Shown here: positions 39,051-49,932 of the stretch, piece by piece
How positions within the stretch are numbered: position 1 is the first letter of the stretch
How the letters are laid out: each line of letters begins with the position of its first letter
NCBI GenBank assembly: GCA_020328155.1
Contig: JAIXMX010000002.1
Span: 65,847-128,820, forward strand
Source of the DNA: Candidatus Endomicrobiellum agilis
GTDB taxonomy: Bacteria; Elusimicrobiota; Endomicrobiia; Endomicrobiales; Endomicrobiaceae
Direction: 5' to 3'
Length of the DNA: 62,974 bases
Notes under the pieces: generated by a model
Seen by the model: the letters and a program-made list of their open reading frames with translations, nothing else
Databases searched by the model: none
What the model was told of the DNA's origin: nothing
Position numbers and translations under genes: made by a program

Positions 39051-40031
39051 ATGTTAAAAGTTTTGGTTACGGGTGCAAATGGTTTTGTAGGAAGTCATGT
39101 TGTTGAGAGGTTGCTTGAAGCGAAATGCAGCGTTGTGTGTGCCGTAAGAAAGACATCGAATTTGAGGTGGATAGAAAATCTGCCTATAGAATATAGATAT
39201 GGCGATTTAGGCGATAAAGAATTTTCAGAGATAAGTGTTAAAAATGTTGATGTTGTTGTTCACTGTGCGGGAGTTGTGCGCGCGGCCAGAAAAGACGAAT
39301 ATTTCAAGGGGAACGTTGAAAACACTAAAAATCTATGCAGGGCAGTTCTAAAATTAAATCCAGCTTTAAAAAAGTTTATATTTATTTCTTCGCAAGCGGC
39401 TATGGGACCGTCGACGTCTGCAAGTGTTAAAAATTTTACGGATAAAGAAAATCCGGTTTCGGATTACGGTTTGAGCAAACTTGCAGCGGAGTCGGAGATT
39501 AAAAGAATGCTCTGTGGAAAAGTTCCATACACAGTTTTAAGACCCGCCGTTGTTTATGGTCCGAGAGACAAAGATATTTTTATATTTTTTAATTTGATAT
39601 ACAAACACCTCAGACCTGTGACAATTACAAAAAGATTGTTACAGCTTGTCTATGTGAAAGATGTGGCAAATGCCGTGACGGCGTGTTTAAAAAACAAAAA
39701 AACTGATAATAGTACTTATTACCTTGCGAATTCCGCTGCATATACATGGTCGGAAATAGGCAAAATTATATCGTCTTCTATCGGTGTGAAAACGATTCCT
39801 CTCCCTATTGCGGATTTTATTTTTAAATTTGTAGGAATAGCGGCGGAGTTTTTATCTTATATAACTAAAAAACCTGCGGTGTTAAACAGGCAGAAAATTG
39901 CGGAAATGCTCCAGAAGTATTGGATTGCGGTCACCAAACCTGCCGAAAATGATTTAAATATTAGGTTTATTTCTCTTGAAGTTGCTTCTGAAATAACATA
40001 TAATTGGTACTTGAACAATAAATTTTTCTGA
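39051..40031 (+). CDS. NAD-dependent epimerase/dehydratase (extended SDR)
   Basis: 326 residues. Rossmann motif VTGANGFVGSHVVE, CAGVVRAARKDEY, active site YGLSKLAAE and RPAVVYGPRDKD. I chose the ATG at 39051 because GAGGAG lies just before it. Related by eye to sugar-nucleotide epimerases and to the hopanoid-associated/3-beta-HSD-like branch. Substrate unknown. Followed by decayed DNA, so its partner genes may be lost. Confidence 0.85.
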   Translation: MLKVLVTGANGFVGSHVVERLLEAKCSVVCAVRKTSNLRWIENLPIEYRYGDLGDKEFSEISVKNVDVVVHCAGVVRAARKDEYFKGNVENTKNLCRAVLKLNPALKKFIFISSQAAMGPSTSASVKNFTDKENPVSDYGLSKLAAESEIKRMLCGKVPYTVLRPAVVYGPRDKDIFIFFNLIYKHLRPVTITKRLLQLVYVKDVANAVTACLKNKKTDNSTYYLANSAAYTWSEIGKIISSSIGVKTIPLPIADFIFKFVGIAAEFLSYITKKPAVLNRQKIAEMLQKYWIAVTKPAENDLNIRFISLEVASEITYNWYLNNKFF

Positions 40032-40119
40032 AACTGTTTTTACGAGATGAAAAATTTTAAGCGAACGCTGATATTTTCAAAAAGTGTTTTAGTTTATGTG
40101 CTGCAAATAATCTTAAAAA

Positions 40120-40362
40120 ATGAGTAGAAGGGAATGGATTAATTATGTTGAGTCGACAGAATTTTTAAATGCGGATAGTGACATTGTAAGTTTCCGAGAA
40201 ATTTCAAGACTTGCAGGGAAGTGCGAAACGGTGTTGTTTGTTGGTGAAATACGTTCTTATGCCGTGATGAGTAAAGTCGGTGAAGTAGTCGAAAAGCGTT
40301 TCGACTATGGAATAATATTGATATCTCTAAGGCTATGGCTTTTAAACTCTGGTTTGCACTGA
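40120..40362 (+). pseudogene. Remnant of a membrane glycosyltransferase C-terminal domain
   Basis: 80 codons beginning MSRREWINYVESTEFLN with LFVGEIRSYAV. The LFxGExRxYY-type motif is known from soluble C-terminal domains of multi-membrane ArnT/PMT-like (GT39/GT83) proteins, but no membrane part precedes it here. Probably a surviving tail. Assignment is tentative. Confidence 0.4.
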
Positions 40363-40726
40363 CGGTTAAATAAAGCTGGAATTATCAACTATTAAAAATA
40401 TAACGCGGGGACTGTAATTTTTTTGCGATACAAAACTTCTATATATTCTATGCTTTAAGTAAGATGAAGTTGTTTTTTTACAAGTTATACTTTTAAGCTT
40501 TGGAAATGGTTTGGTCGTTTTAAAATAAAATGCTGAGGGTATTTTTCAGTGAAAGCGTGTTTACTTTTCCCGCTGGTTCCCACAATTCCAGAAAAATAGG
40601 CGATAATAAGAACGAGCTATGGCGATTGTTCATTCTGTCGGTGATTGGTTCTATTCTTGAAAATTTAAAAAAAATTATAGAATAAATTGACGCAGCAGTT
40701 TAAATATATGAGAGGAAAATTGCTGA
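40363..40726. other. Gene-free stretch
   Basis: No frame of note in either strand; likely continues the decayed region. Confidence 0.45.
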
Positions 40727-41854
40727 GTGCATAAAAATAAGATGAAAATAGTTAAAGTAGATGTTCGAAAACAGTTCAAACAGTTTGTCCGATTCCCTTG
40801 GAAAATTTATTCAAAAGACAGCCCATGGGTAGCGCCTTTAATTTCAGATGCCACAAATATACTTTCTGAAGGTAAAAACTCTTTTTGGATGCACGCAAAA
40901 AAGCAGCTTTTTTTGGCTTATGATGATAATGGCAACGTCGTCGGCAGAATTGCGGCAATAATAGATTACAACTATATAACTTTTCAGGGCGATAAGCGAG
41001 GCTTTTTTGGTTTTTTTGAATGTCATGATAACATTGAAACGGCAAGATCTCTTTTCTCCGCGGCGGAAAATTGGCTTAAAGAGCAGAATATATACAAGAT
41101 GATGGGACCTATGAATCCGTCGACGAATGATGAGTGTGGATTTTTGTCGGAGGGATTCGATATACCGCCGAGTCTTGCGATGGCTTACACTCCGAAGTAT
41201 TATTTACGTCTTGCTGAACAGTGCGGTCTTAAAAAAATAAAAGAGCTTTACGCTTATGATATGGACATTACGAAAGATTCAAGAATTATCAGACTTGAGA
41301 GAGCTGTCATTTTGGCGAAAAAGAGACTTCCGACGTTAGAAATAAGAACTATGCAAAAAGATTCGTTTGAAGAGGATTTGAAGATTGCGATGTCAATATA
41401 TAATCGTGCGTGGGAAAAAAACTGGGGCTTTGTACCTTGGACAAATGAAGAATTTGCTGAGCTTGCCTTAAAATTAAAAAAGTTTATAAAACCGCAAATG
41501 ATAATAATAGCTACGGTAGGGGGGACGCCTGTAGGGATACTTATTTCTTTTCCTGATTACAATTATGTGTTAAAAAAACTTAACGGCAGACTTTTTCCCT
41601 TTGGAATTTTTAAATTCTTATATTACAAAAATAAAATAGACAATTTGAGACTTATGGTTATGGGCGTTATAAAAGAATATAGAAATAAAGGCATTGAAGC
41701 CATTATGTATGAAAAAGGTTTAAAAAATGCTCTTGAAATGGGCTATAAACACTGTGAACTTTCATGGATACTTGACGACAATATAATGACGCAGCGTAGT
41801 GCGGAAATGATGAAAGCCAGAATTTATAAAAGGTATTTGATATACGGTAATTAG
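40727..41854 (+). CDS. GNAT-like N-acetyltransferase family protein
   Basis: 375 residues. Resembles a family of large GNAT-fold proteins with an N-terminal FPWKIY..DSPWVAPL motif, GRIAAIID, GPMNPSTNDECG and a late GVIKEYRNKGIEAIMYEK resembling the acetyl-CoA pyrophosphate loop. GTG start chosen since AGAGGA lies 10 nt upstream; an ATG 15 nt later is possible. Substrate unknown; cytoplasmic. Confidence 0.75.
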   Translation: MHKNKMKIVKVDVRKQFKQFVRFPWKIYSKDSPWVAPLISDATNILSEGKNSFWMHAKKQLFLAYDDNGNVVGRIAAIIDYNYITFQGDKRGFFGFFECHDNIETARSLFSAAENWLKEQNIYKMMGPMNPSTNDECGFLSEGFDIPPSLAMAYTPKYYLRLAEQCGLKKIKELYAYDMDITKDSRIIRLERAVILAKKRLPTLEIRTMQKDSFEEDLKIAMSIYNRAWEKNWGFVPWTNEEFAELALKLKKFIKPQMIIIATVGGTPVGILISFPDYNYVLKKLNGRLFPFGIFKFLYYKNKIDNLRLMVMGVIKEYRNKGIEAIMYEKGLKNALEMGYKHCELSWILDDNIMTQRSAEMMKARIYKRYLIYGN

Positions 41855-42136
41855 AGTTTTTTTAAGTATGTTTGTGTGTGTTGCTCCGCTGATCTTTTTA
41901 GAAAACTTCGACTGTTGTAGAAGTTGCGCGTTTATATATCCGAACCGGATATGACCGGCAAGATTATATAAAAATATGTGATTAGAGAGCGGTTGTGTTC
42001 AAACATATCGCGCGATTTTACGGGTTTTTATCGATATCCGATATCTCAATTTGATATATGATGTTGTCGCGTGAATTATTGAATTATTATATCCAGACAT
42101 CGTCGTTTGGAAAACGGGAATGAGGAAATGTGAAGT

Positions 42137-42313
42137 ATGTTAGAAGAAAAAAGTTGTCTATGTAAAAATTGGGGTAAAGCGTGTTTGGTCTCTGCTGTTG
42201 CCTGTTCGGTTTTTGTTCTTATTAAGGTTTTTTTTTGTAAAGACAAGGATTGTGATGATTATCAGAAAAAATTGAGACAGGATTATGAAGAACTTTCATC
42301 TGAAGAATATTGA
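42137..42313 (+). CDS. Small single-helix membrane protein
   Basis: 58 residues: Cys-containing N-terminus (MLEEKSCLCKNWGK), one hydrophobic helix (about 15-33, ACLVSAVACSVFVLIKVFF), then an acidic/basic tail (KDKDCDDYQKKLRQDYEEL). GAGGAAA before the ATG. Sits 77 nt before smc and is probably co-transcribed. Not recognised; resembles small YtxH-like proteins in layout only. Confidence 0.55.
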   Translation: MLEEKSCLCKNWGKACLVSAVACSVFVLIKVFFCKDKDCDDYQKKLRQDYEELSSEEY

Positions 42314-42389
42314 GCATAAGTTCTGAAGTTTAGAAAGCGAAGAATCTGAATCGTCTGCGGTGGCAAAAAGTCTGTGGGGAAATAATATA

Positions 42390-45300
42390 ATGCACTTAAA
42401 GAAAGTGGAATTGTGCGGTTTTAAATCGTTTGCCGACAAGACGGTGTTAGATTTTGAACCTGGTATTTCTGGTATTGTAGGTCCTAACGGTTGCGGCAAG
42501 TCCAATATATCGGATTCTATACGCTGGTGTCTTGGGGAGCAGAAAGCGAAGTCAATGAGAAGTTCCAATATGCAGGAAGTGATATTTGGCGGTACGCAGA
42601 CGAGAGCTACTACCGGAATGGCTGAAGTTTCCCTTACTTTTGATAATTCGCAGAATGTTTTGCCTATAAATTATTCTGAAGTTACTGTGACGCGGAGATT
42701 GTTCAGAAGCGGCGAGAGCGAATATTTTATAAACAAAACGCAGTGCAGGCTTAAGGATGTAAGAGATATGTTTTTAGATACCGGTATAGGGCATGACGGC
42801 TATTCAATAATCGAACAGGGAAAAGTTGACTTTTTGACTACGGCAAAACCTGAAGACAGAAGAGAAATGTTTGAAGAAGCCGCCGGAATAGCAAAATATA
42901 AAGCGAGAAGAGAAGAAACTTTAAGGAAACTTGAAAAAATTGATGTTGATATGTCTCGTTTATCGGATGCTCTTATAATCCACAACCAGCAGATAACGGC
43001 TTTAGATTCGGCTGCGAAAAAAGCAAAGCAATATAAAGAATGCCGTGAAAACCTTGCAAAATACGAAACCATTTCTTTAGTACGGCAAATAACCTGCGAC
43101 ATCAGCGAAATAGAAAGAATAAAGAGAGAGCTGAATCCTAAAATAGAAAAGTTTGAATCAGATAATGCTTTTATGATGCGGCTTGATGCTGAAATTCAAG
43201 AAATGCATCTTGTTTTAGACACAAAAAATGAACAGTATGTGAATATAAATAGAGATTTAAGCGAAGTAAAAACGCAGATAGGTATTGCCGACCAAGTAAT
43301 ACAGAATGCAGCGCAGCGCGAAACCGAAATAAAGACCGAGCAGGAAAGACTTGAACGAGAGCTTATAACGAACCGCGATAAAGTTGTTCAGATGGAAGAG
43401 CAGCTTAAAACTTTAAACGCCGGCGACGATTCTTTGTCTGTGGAAGCTGCCCGTCTTGAGGATGTTTATAGAGAGAAAGAACGGCAATATAATTTGATAA
43501 GAGCGGAACTTTTAGAATTTGAGTCAAAAGAAAATACGATTCGCTCAAAAATTTCAGAACTTAAGTCGGAAAAAGAGCGGCAGCTTAATTCAAAAACGGG
43601 ACTTGCCGAAGCAAAAATACATTTAGATGCAGACGCGACTTCTTTAGAGAGGATAATAACGAGACTTGAAAATGATATCGAACCGGCGAATCTGGAGGTT
43701 GTAAATATTGAAACCGAACTTGTCGCCGCCAACGAATCGTTGCGTTCGTTCGGAGCCAAAAGAGAAGAAATAAACAAAATTGTTTCAGAAAATGAAGAGA
43801 AAATAAAAACTCTGGAAAACAGTTTATCGCAATATAAAGAAACTCTTGCTTCTGATGAGGCTCGCGTAACTACTTTAAAAGAATTTGATCAGCGGGATCC
43901 TGTGAGATCATCTATAAGAGCGGTATTAAGTTTGGGAGATATTGCAAAAGGTCCCGTGAGCAGTTTAATTGACGCCGATGACGATAAAATTGAACTTATA
44001 GCATCGGCTTTAGGCGAAAAGTTAAATTATCTTGTGTGTGAGACTTCAGAAAAAGCAGAACGAGCCGTTAAATTTTTGGAAGACAACGGTTTGAGCAGAC
44101 TTTCTTTTATAGTTGCCGAAAAAATTTCCGATTCTCGTCAAACGCCCAATATAAGACTTCCTCTTGAATATACCGAACTTATAGAATATTTGAGGTATAA
44201 TCCGGAAGATGAAAAAATAATCCGCTTTTTGTGTTCTAATACTCTTATATCTGGAAATAAAATTTACGGAGAGGTCGTAGTTCAAGGCGGTGGAAAAATA
44301 TCTTTTGAAAAACCTGTATTGATTGAAGAGCAGATAAAAAAACTTCATGAAGAGTCTGACGAGATTAAACGCAGCGTTTCTTCTATTCAATCTGAGATAG
44401 AGCGAATAAACGAATATCAAATAAATTCCCGTCTTGAAAAGGAAAGATTAGGTTTTGACATAATAAAGATAAAAACGCAGATCGAGGAAAAACACGTTCG
44501 GATTGGAGAAAAGAAAAACAGTATAAAAAATATTGCCGCTGAAATGAACAGACACAAAGAAGAAATAAATTCACAAAAAACGAAACTTGCGTCTTTTAAC
44601 GAAAAAATGTCTGCTTTTGAAGCAAAAATTGCAAATTATAAAGATGAAGAAAATAGACTTTACGAAGAATTGAAAGTTGTTGAGAACGATATACTTTCGG
44701 CGAGAAAAGAAGAAGAACTCGTCACCCCTCTGATGATGAACGCCAGAAGCGATTGGGATAAAAAAGTTGCCGAAGTGGAAAACAGGCAGAAAGGACGGCA
44801 GTATGTCTTTGATAATATTGCCAACATCAGCCAGCAAGTGCGGTATGCCGAAAGTAAAATAAAAGAAAACGGTGAAAAGCTTTCAGAATTGCTTGCTTCT
44901 CAAGAAAAGGAAACAGTAAAAATACAACGGTTATACGAGCGGCAAGCGCAGAAAGAAACCGAGATGCGGATTTCTTTGACGGATAAGCAGACATTGCAGG
45001 ACGCGCTGGACGCAAAGACAAACGAATGGCGTGATTTACGCGGTAAAGTTGACGGTTTAAGCGACCAGATAAACGCCGCGCAGGTTGATGTGAAGAATTT
45101 TGAGTATCAGAAAAATGATTTAAAAAAGAGACTTGCCGAAACGTATGGCAAAAACTATGAAGAGATTAAGAATGACTTTGACGGCGTTGAAGTAAACAGC
45201 GAAGAAATTGCGAAAATAAAGAGGAAAATGGAATCTTTAGGCGCTGTAAACCTTGCGGCACAGGAAGAATATGACGCTTTGGAACAAAGATATAATTTCC

Positions 45301-45851
45301 TTTTGACGCAGCAACAGGATCTGTTGAAAGCTAAAGATGATTTGCACCAAGTTATAAAAAAAATCAATCAGGCTACTGTAGAAAGCTTTAAAGAGACTTT
45401 TGGCGTTGTAAGGGTAAATTTTAAACAACTTTACAGAAAACTTTTTGGCGGCGGCGAAGCGGACTTAATGCTTACTGATGAAAATAATCTACTTGAGAGT
45501 GGCGTTGATATTTATGCTCAACCTCCGGGAAAGAAACTGCGGAATGTTTCGCTTTGCTCCGGCGGCGAAAAAGCTTTAACCGCTGTTGCTCTGCTTTTCG
45601 CTTTCTTTATGGCTAAACCTTCGCCTTTTTGTATTTTAGACGAAGTTGACGCCCCGCTAGATGACGCAAACGTAGGCAGATACAATACTATGGTCAAAGA
45701 GTTTTCTGCTAAAACGCAGTTTTTGGTTGTAACACATAATAAGCGTACTATGGAGATGATGGATATTCTTTACGGCGTAACGATGGAAGAACACGGTGTT
45801 TCAAAAATAATATCTGTAAAAATGAATAAGCAGGACGATGCAATCGCATAG
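42390..45851 (+). CDS. smc: Chromosome segregation protein SMC
   Basis: ATPase that compacts and segregates the chromosome with ScpA/ScpB. 1153 residues: Walker A GPNGCGKSN near residue 35, coiled coil (about 170-500), hinge (about 510-630), second coiled coil, ABC signature CSGGEKALTA and Walker B CILDEVDAPLDDANV. The signature begins with Cys where Leu is usual. Start at 42390 with GGGGA upstream, so the protein begins MHLKKVELCGFKSF as in other SMCs; the longer GTG start adds an unlikely leader. Confidence 0.95.
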   Translation: MHLKKVELCGFKSFADKTVLDFEPGISGIVGPNGCGKSNISDSIRWCLGEQKAKSMRSSNMQEVIFGGTQTRATTGMAEVSLTFDNSQNVLPINYSEVTVTRRLFRSGESEYFINKTQCRLKDVRDMFLDTGIGHDGYSIIEQGKVDFLTTAKPEDRREMFEEAAGIAKYKARREETLRKLEKIDVDMSRLSDALIIHNQQITALDSAAKKAKQYKECRENLAKYETISLVRQITCDISEIERIKRELNPKIEKFESDNAFMMRLDAEIQEMHLVLDTKNEQYVNINRDLSEVKTQIGIADQVIQNAAQRETEIKTEQERLERELITNRDKVVQMEEQLKTLNAGDDSLSVEAARLEDVYREKERQYNLIRAELLEFESKENTIRSKISELKSEKERQLNSKTGLAEAKIHLDADATSLERIITRLENDIEPANLEVVNIETELVAANESLRSFGAKREEINKIVSENEEKIKTLENSLSQYKETLASDEARVTTLKEFDQRDPVRSSIRAVLSLGDIAKGPVSSLIDADDDKIELIASALGEKLNYLVCETSEKAERAVKFLEDNGLSRLSFIVAEKISDSRQTPNIRLPLEYTELIEYLRYNPEDEKIIRFLCSNTLISGNKIYGEVVVQGGGKISFEKPVLIEEQIKKLHEESDEIKRSVSSIQSEIERINEYQINSRLEKERLGFDIIKIKTQIEEKHVRIGEKKNSIKNIAAEMNRHKEEINSQKTKLASFNEKMSAFEAKIANYKDEENRLYEELKVVENDILSARKEEELVTPLMMNARSDWDKKVAEVENRQKGRQYVFDNIANISQQVRYAESKIKENGEKLSELLASQEKETVKIQRLYERQAQKETEMRISLTDKQTLQDALDAKTNEWRDLRGKVDGLSDQINAAQVDVKNFEYQKNDLKKRLAETYGKNYEEIKNDFDGVEVNSEEIAKIKRKMESLGAVNLAAQEEYDALEQRYNFLLTQQQDLLKAKDDLHQVIKKINQATVESFKETFGVVRVNFKQLYRKLFGGGEADLMLTDENNLLESGVDIYAQPPGKKLRNVSLCSGGEKALTAVALLFAFFMAKPSPFCILDEVDAPLDDANVGRYNTMVKEFSAKTQFLVVTHNKRTMEMMDILYGVTMEEHGVSKIISVKMNKQDDAIA

Positions 45852-46058
45852 CGAATCTGTTGTTTTTTATCTTAATATTTGAACGTTTGTCGTTTTCTTT
45901 ATTTTTCATCGTCTGTGATTATAGAGCTAAACAAAAAAGATTTAAAGTTTTGAAATATCGGGTTTTTTCAGGAATTTGTAGGGAGAAGCTGCTTTATTCT
46001 TTTAAAATGTAATAGATGAAAGCCGATACTGTGAAAGAAATTTTATTTCGGGAATTTT

Positions 46059-47195
46059 ATGCCGATGACGAAAATAAGTCTCATAAAATGTGACGATTAC
46101 AATAAGGTAAATAATGCTGTCAAGGAAGCGGTTAATCTCCTAGGCGGCGTATCTGCTTTTATAAAGCCGTCGGAGAAAATTCTTATCAAACCCAATCTTT
46201 TAGCCCCTAAAGATCCGTCCAAAGCTGTGACAACGCATCCTGAAATTGTAAGAGCTGTTATAAAACTTGTAAAAGAAGTAGGAGCTGTTCCTGTGGTTGG
46301 CGACAGTCCGGGCGGCGATGTAAGAGACATAAAAAATTTATGGAAAGTGACACAGATGGAAAAAGTTTGCAGCGAAGAAAAAGTTGAACTCATGAGTTTT
46401 GAAGCTGCAGGTTCAAAAAAATTTGATATTAACGATAAAAATATACGAAGGGTTAATTTCTCAAATGTCGCTTTGGATTGTGATGGAATAATCAGTTTGC
46501 CGAAATTAAAAACACATACGTTAATGAGTTTTTCTGCGGGTATAAAAAATCTTTATGGATTAGTTCCGGGTCTTATGAAAGTGGAATATCATAAGTATGC
46601 GTCTAAAAACAAAGATTTTGCGGATTTACTTACAAACATTTATTTGTTTTTCAAAAGTAAAATAAGATTTACTCTTGTCGACGGTATTCTTTCTATGGAA
46701 GGAAACGGTCCGAGCGCCGGCGAGGTGAGAAAAACGGATTTAATTGCCGCTTCTTGCGATGCTGCCGTTCTTGATGCGTATTTGTTAGATATGTTAGGTT
46801 ACGACATATCGAACAGCGGCATATTAAAAAATTTAAAGATGACAAAAAGTGTTTTCAGCACGGTTGAAATTTTAGGCGAAAAACGAGGAAGCTTTAATTT
46901 AAAGGAATTTAAGTTCCCGTCCGTGAGAAAGTTGGATTTGTTTCCAAAATTTATAATACGCATTTTTGGGAAATTCTTATGGATAAAAGCAGCCGTGAAT
47001 GAAAAAATATGTATGAGATGTATGCTTTGCATCAGGTCGTGTCCCGCAGGAGCGATACGTCCTGGGATTAATCAATATCCGCATGTTGACGCGAAAAAAT
47101 GCATAAGCTGTTTTTGTTGTCACGAAATGTGTCCGCATAAAGCCATTATTTTCAAGAAGAGTATATTGGCAAAGATTTTTATGAAAGACCGTTGA
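46059..47195 (+). CDS. DUF362 protein with two C-terminal [4Fe-4S] clusters
   Basis: 378 residues. DUF362 domain with IKPNLLAPKDPSKAVTTHPE, GDSPGGD, LPKLKTHTLMSFSAGIKN; then a ferredoxin domain (CMRCMLCIRSCPAGA and CISCFCCHEMCPHKA). Common in anaerobes; function unknown, presumably electron transfer. A start 6 nt further in (second ATG) is possible. Confidence 0.88.
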   Translation: MPMTKISLIKCDDYNKVNNAVKEAVNLLGGVSAFIKPSEKILIKPNLLAPKDPSKAVTTHPEIVRAVIKLVKEVGAVPVVGDSPGGDVRDIKNLWKVTQMEKVCSEEKVELMSFEAAGSKKFDINDKNIRRVNFSNVALDCDGIISLPKLKTHTLMSFSAGIKNLYGLVPGLMKVEYHKYASKNKDFADLLTNIYLFFKSKIRFTLVDGILSMEGNGPSAGEVRKTDLIAASCDAAVLDAYLLDMLGYDISNSGILKNLKMTKSVFSTVEILGEKRGSFNLKEFKFPSVRKLDLFPKFIIRIFGKFLWIKAAVNEKICMRCMLCIRSCPAGAIRPGINQYPHVDAKKCISCFCCHEMCPHKAIIFKKSILAKIFMKDR

Positions 47196-47541
47196 AAAAA
47201 CGTTTGTATATATAAAGACCGAGTTGTAGAATTGTACAAAAATTGCGTATTAAAAATATCTGCGTTTGTCTTGCGGAACTCTTCTCAATTTTTGAGACAA
47301 GCGATTGCACGAATATAATTTTATATTGTTCTTTTCAGAAAAGGCTGGCTGGAAAATATCGTTTTATCTTTTTCCCAAAGGAAGTAAAAAGGGACTGTAA
47401 TTAATATGCGTTTCATCTAGCTGTATTGACGTTGTGAGAGGACTTTTGGCAATGGACATGCATAAATTGAAGAACAAATCTTTTGAACATACAAAAAGAG
47501 AATCACAAAAGCAGTGAAAGCAATAAAAAAAGCGGATAAAA
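47196..47541. other. Intergenic stretch
   Basis: Nothing supported; interrupted frames only. Confidence 0.45.
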
Positions 47542-47730
47542 ATGAAGAGAATATTTATTTTGATAGTTATATTTTCGTTGCTTTCTTTGAGTTGTGGACA
47601 AAAGCAGCGGCACGATAATTTTCAGAAGAAAGAGGAAGTAAAGAAAGAGAAAGTAAAAATTTATTCAGAAGAAGAAATTAGCTATTTGTGCAGTTTATTC
47701 CCTAAAAAGGAAGAGACTGCTATTGATTGA
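47542..47730 (+). CDS. Small lipoprotein
   Basis: 62 residues with an SPII signal (MKRIFILIVIFSLLSLSC, lipobox LSLSC), then a lysine/glutamate-rich hydrophilic part with CSLFPKKEE near the end. Plus strand, left of the tRNA. Not recognised. Lacks the Pro/Thr linker of the array on the other side of the tRNA. Confidence 0.55.
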   Translation: MKRIFILIVIFSLLSLSCGQKQRHDNFQKKEEVKKEKVKIYSEEEISYLCSLFPKKEETAID

Positions 47731-48130
47731 CCATCCGTAATCACAGTCATCGTTCTAGTGGTGGCAGGTATTGATTGGCTGATTAAAAGATGTTGCCCGT
47801 TATTTGGAAATATGATAAGGAGAAGATAAAGAAGAACTGAGTCTTAGAAATATAACGAGCGGGACCATAGATATAAATAATGTTAAGATGTTTTAGAAAT
47901 GTTAATCTTAATTTAAGTGATAGTTATATTTTTAACGGAACAGGCTGTATCCTTTCTCCCAAAGAGCTTTTTTACGCCATAGTATCTGGCTAGCAGGGAA
48001 AGAAACGCTAAAATAATCGGCGCCGTATGGGTATGCGCGCAATAGAAGACTTGAAGAGGTAATTTGACAAAACGCTGAACAATGATTTTGGTTCCATCGC
48101 GGGCGAGACGCCCGTCCTAAAATGATTTGC
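47731..48130. other. Gene-free stretch before the tRNA
   Basis: No gene seen. A compact hairpin CGGGCG-AGA-CGCCCG at 48100-48114 lies 16 nt before the tRNA promoter; no T-run follows. Confidence 0.5.
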
Positions 48131-48160
48131 TTGACAGACAGACGTGGATATTGATACAAT
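48131..48160 (+). promoter_or_regulatory. Promoter of the initiator tRNA gene
   Basis: TTGACA, 18-bp spacer, TACAAT; predicted start near 48167, 30 nt before the tRNA. Confidence 0.8.
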
Positions 48161-48196
48161 TATCAAGAGAGTATGAACAAAAGAATATAAACAAGA

Positions 48197-48270
<74 letters not shown>

Positions 48271-48325
48271 TTTGGTATAAAAATAAAACGTCTTTGTTTA
48301 TAATTTTTCTCATTGTTCCACTTCT

Positions 48326-49103
48326 TTACTTTTTACGATACCTTTCTTTTTTTCGTTGTATTTTTAGTGCCTAAAGCGTCTGTTTCAATTCTGCCAACTT
48401 ATTATCTCATATTATTTTTTCTTCTTCTTAATACTTATCAGGATTATCAAGTTTCAGTTTCTGCAAGTTTTCTATTAGTTTTTTTGTTCCTTGTCCAAAT
48501 TGTCCATCAAAGACTTCTATCCATAATATTCTGCATCTTGCTCTACATTCTTTAATATTTGTATCCTATGGGTCGCCTACGGGTCTATCTTTATATTGAG
48601 CGGTTTTTTCTAATAAACATTGAATAGTATAAAATTTCCCTATCAGCCATTCAAGATGAGTACCGGGCTATAGACTGACGCCGCAATAGTTGTTTTTCTT
48701 GTTTCTCCCGACTTCTTGCCTCTTTTTCACGTTTTGCTTGTTTTGTGTCACTGTCACAGACGCGGACTTGTTTTTATTAATATCTACTTTTTTGACAGAT
48801 GATAACTTTCTTTCAAATTTATCTTTTAAATAATAAAGTCCAAAATTACAAACAAAGTAATCCCAAATATATTAGGCGGCTTATTATACCAGCTCAAAGC
48901 TGTAAGCTCGGCACTGACAAGATGATTATCGGCGCCAATCGCAGAATTCTTAACAGGCAAATTAGCTGTAGCCCTCTGTCAGTTGAGGCTTGTCATTATG
49001 AAGATTATTATCAGTAGGTAAATCAGCGGATAAACTTTTATGAACAATCTGCTCTTTTGGCTGCCAGCCAGATACCCAAAATATGCACATATATTTTTTT
49101 CAT
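48326..49103 (-). pseudogene. Decayed lipoprotein with charged tail
   Basis: ATG at 49103 begins MKKIYVHILGIWLAA, a worn lipoprotein signal whose cysteine is lost. After frame shifts come an acidic linker (SADLPTDNNLHNDKP), one hydrophobic helix (FGITLFVILDFII), a Lys/Glu/Arg-rich coiled-coil-like segment (AKREKEARSREKQEKQ) and a final part with three in-frame stops (WIEVFDGQFGQGTKKLIENL). Same layout as the array members to its right; dead. Confidence 0.7.
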
Positions 49104-49262
49104 TCTATTTTCTTTTTACAAATCAGGCTCAGATATATAAATAAATTCAATGCGCTTTATAAGATTTTTATAGTAAACATTGCAAATAATTCCTTTAAGA
49201 GGTCTTACAGGCTTTTCCTTATCAACAAAATATCCATTGCGGGAAAGACCTGCAAGGCTGCT

Positions 49263-49752
49263 TCATACCGGCAGGATATTCATAAAATTCACAAATCCTA
49301 TAATCAAGCTCGGCATATTTAAAAAGATTAATTCGGCGCTTAAAAGAACGCAGCTCACTAGCAGCGTGATAATATGTTCTGCTCCTGCCTTCATACAACC
49401 TATAACCGCTATAGGTATAACAAGCAAAGCAACATAAGCAACAAAATTCAAAACACAATTTGCAACTGAGTTACCTGTATTGACCATAGGAAAATACCAA
49501 TGCCAAGAAATCCAAGAGGAAGGCTTACCATTATCGGGCGGGTGCGGGTTTAGTTTCATTCTGCGAAGGCGCTGGAATTTGATGTTGATGGCAGTGACAG
49601 TGGCAGCGTCGGCGTCGGCGTCGGCGTCGGCGTTGAAGCGCCTGCGCTTCCTTCATTATCAACGACAGTATTCACAGTGCTTCCATTATTAAGCAGCTTA
49701 CCACAGCCGGATATCAGATATATACACAAACATACACATATAATTTTTTCAT
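49263..49752 (-). pseudogene. Decayed lipoprotein with (Thr-Pro)n linker
   Basis: ATG at 49752 (MKKLYVYVCVYI then stop); a one-base shift restores ISGCGKLLNNGSTVNTVVDN and a Thr-Pro repeat coded by four copies of GCGTCG (49606-49629, plus strand). A further shift leads to a 98-codon frame with two hydrophobic helices (LNFVAYVALLVIPIAVIG). At least two frameshifts. Family member. Confidence 0.75.
49606..49632. repeat. Hexanucleotide tandem repeat (GCGTCG)4
   Basis: Four perfect copies plus a partial fifth, coding Thr-Pro on the minus strand in the linker of the dead lipoprotein. Confidence 0.95.
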
Positions 49753-49932
49753 TCTATTTCCTTAAACATTCTTATTTTTTTCCTCAACCAAATTTTCAGA
49801 GATTTCAAGAGTTTATCTCTTTTGACGAATTGGGTTTGTAAAGATATGCAGATTCAAAAAGTATGCCCTCAAAGGTATTAAAAACAGGTATTTCTTTTTC
49901 ATTTTTTTATCCTTTCTGTTTTTATTATACAC

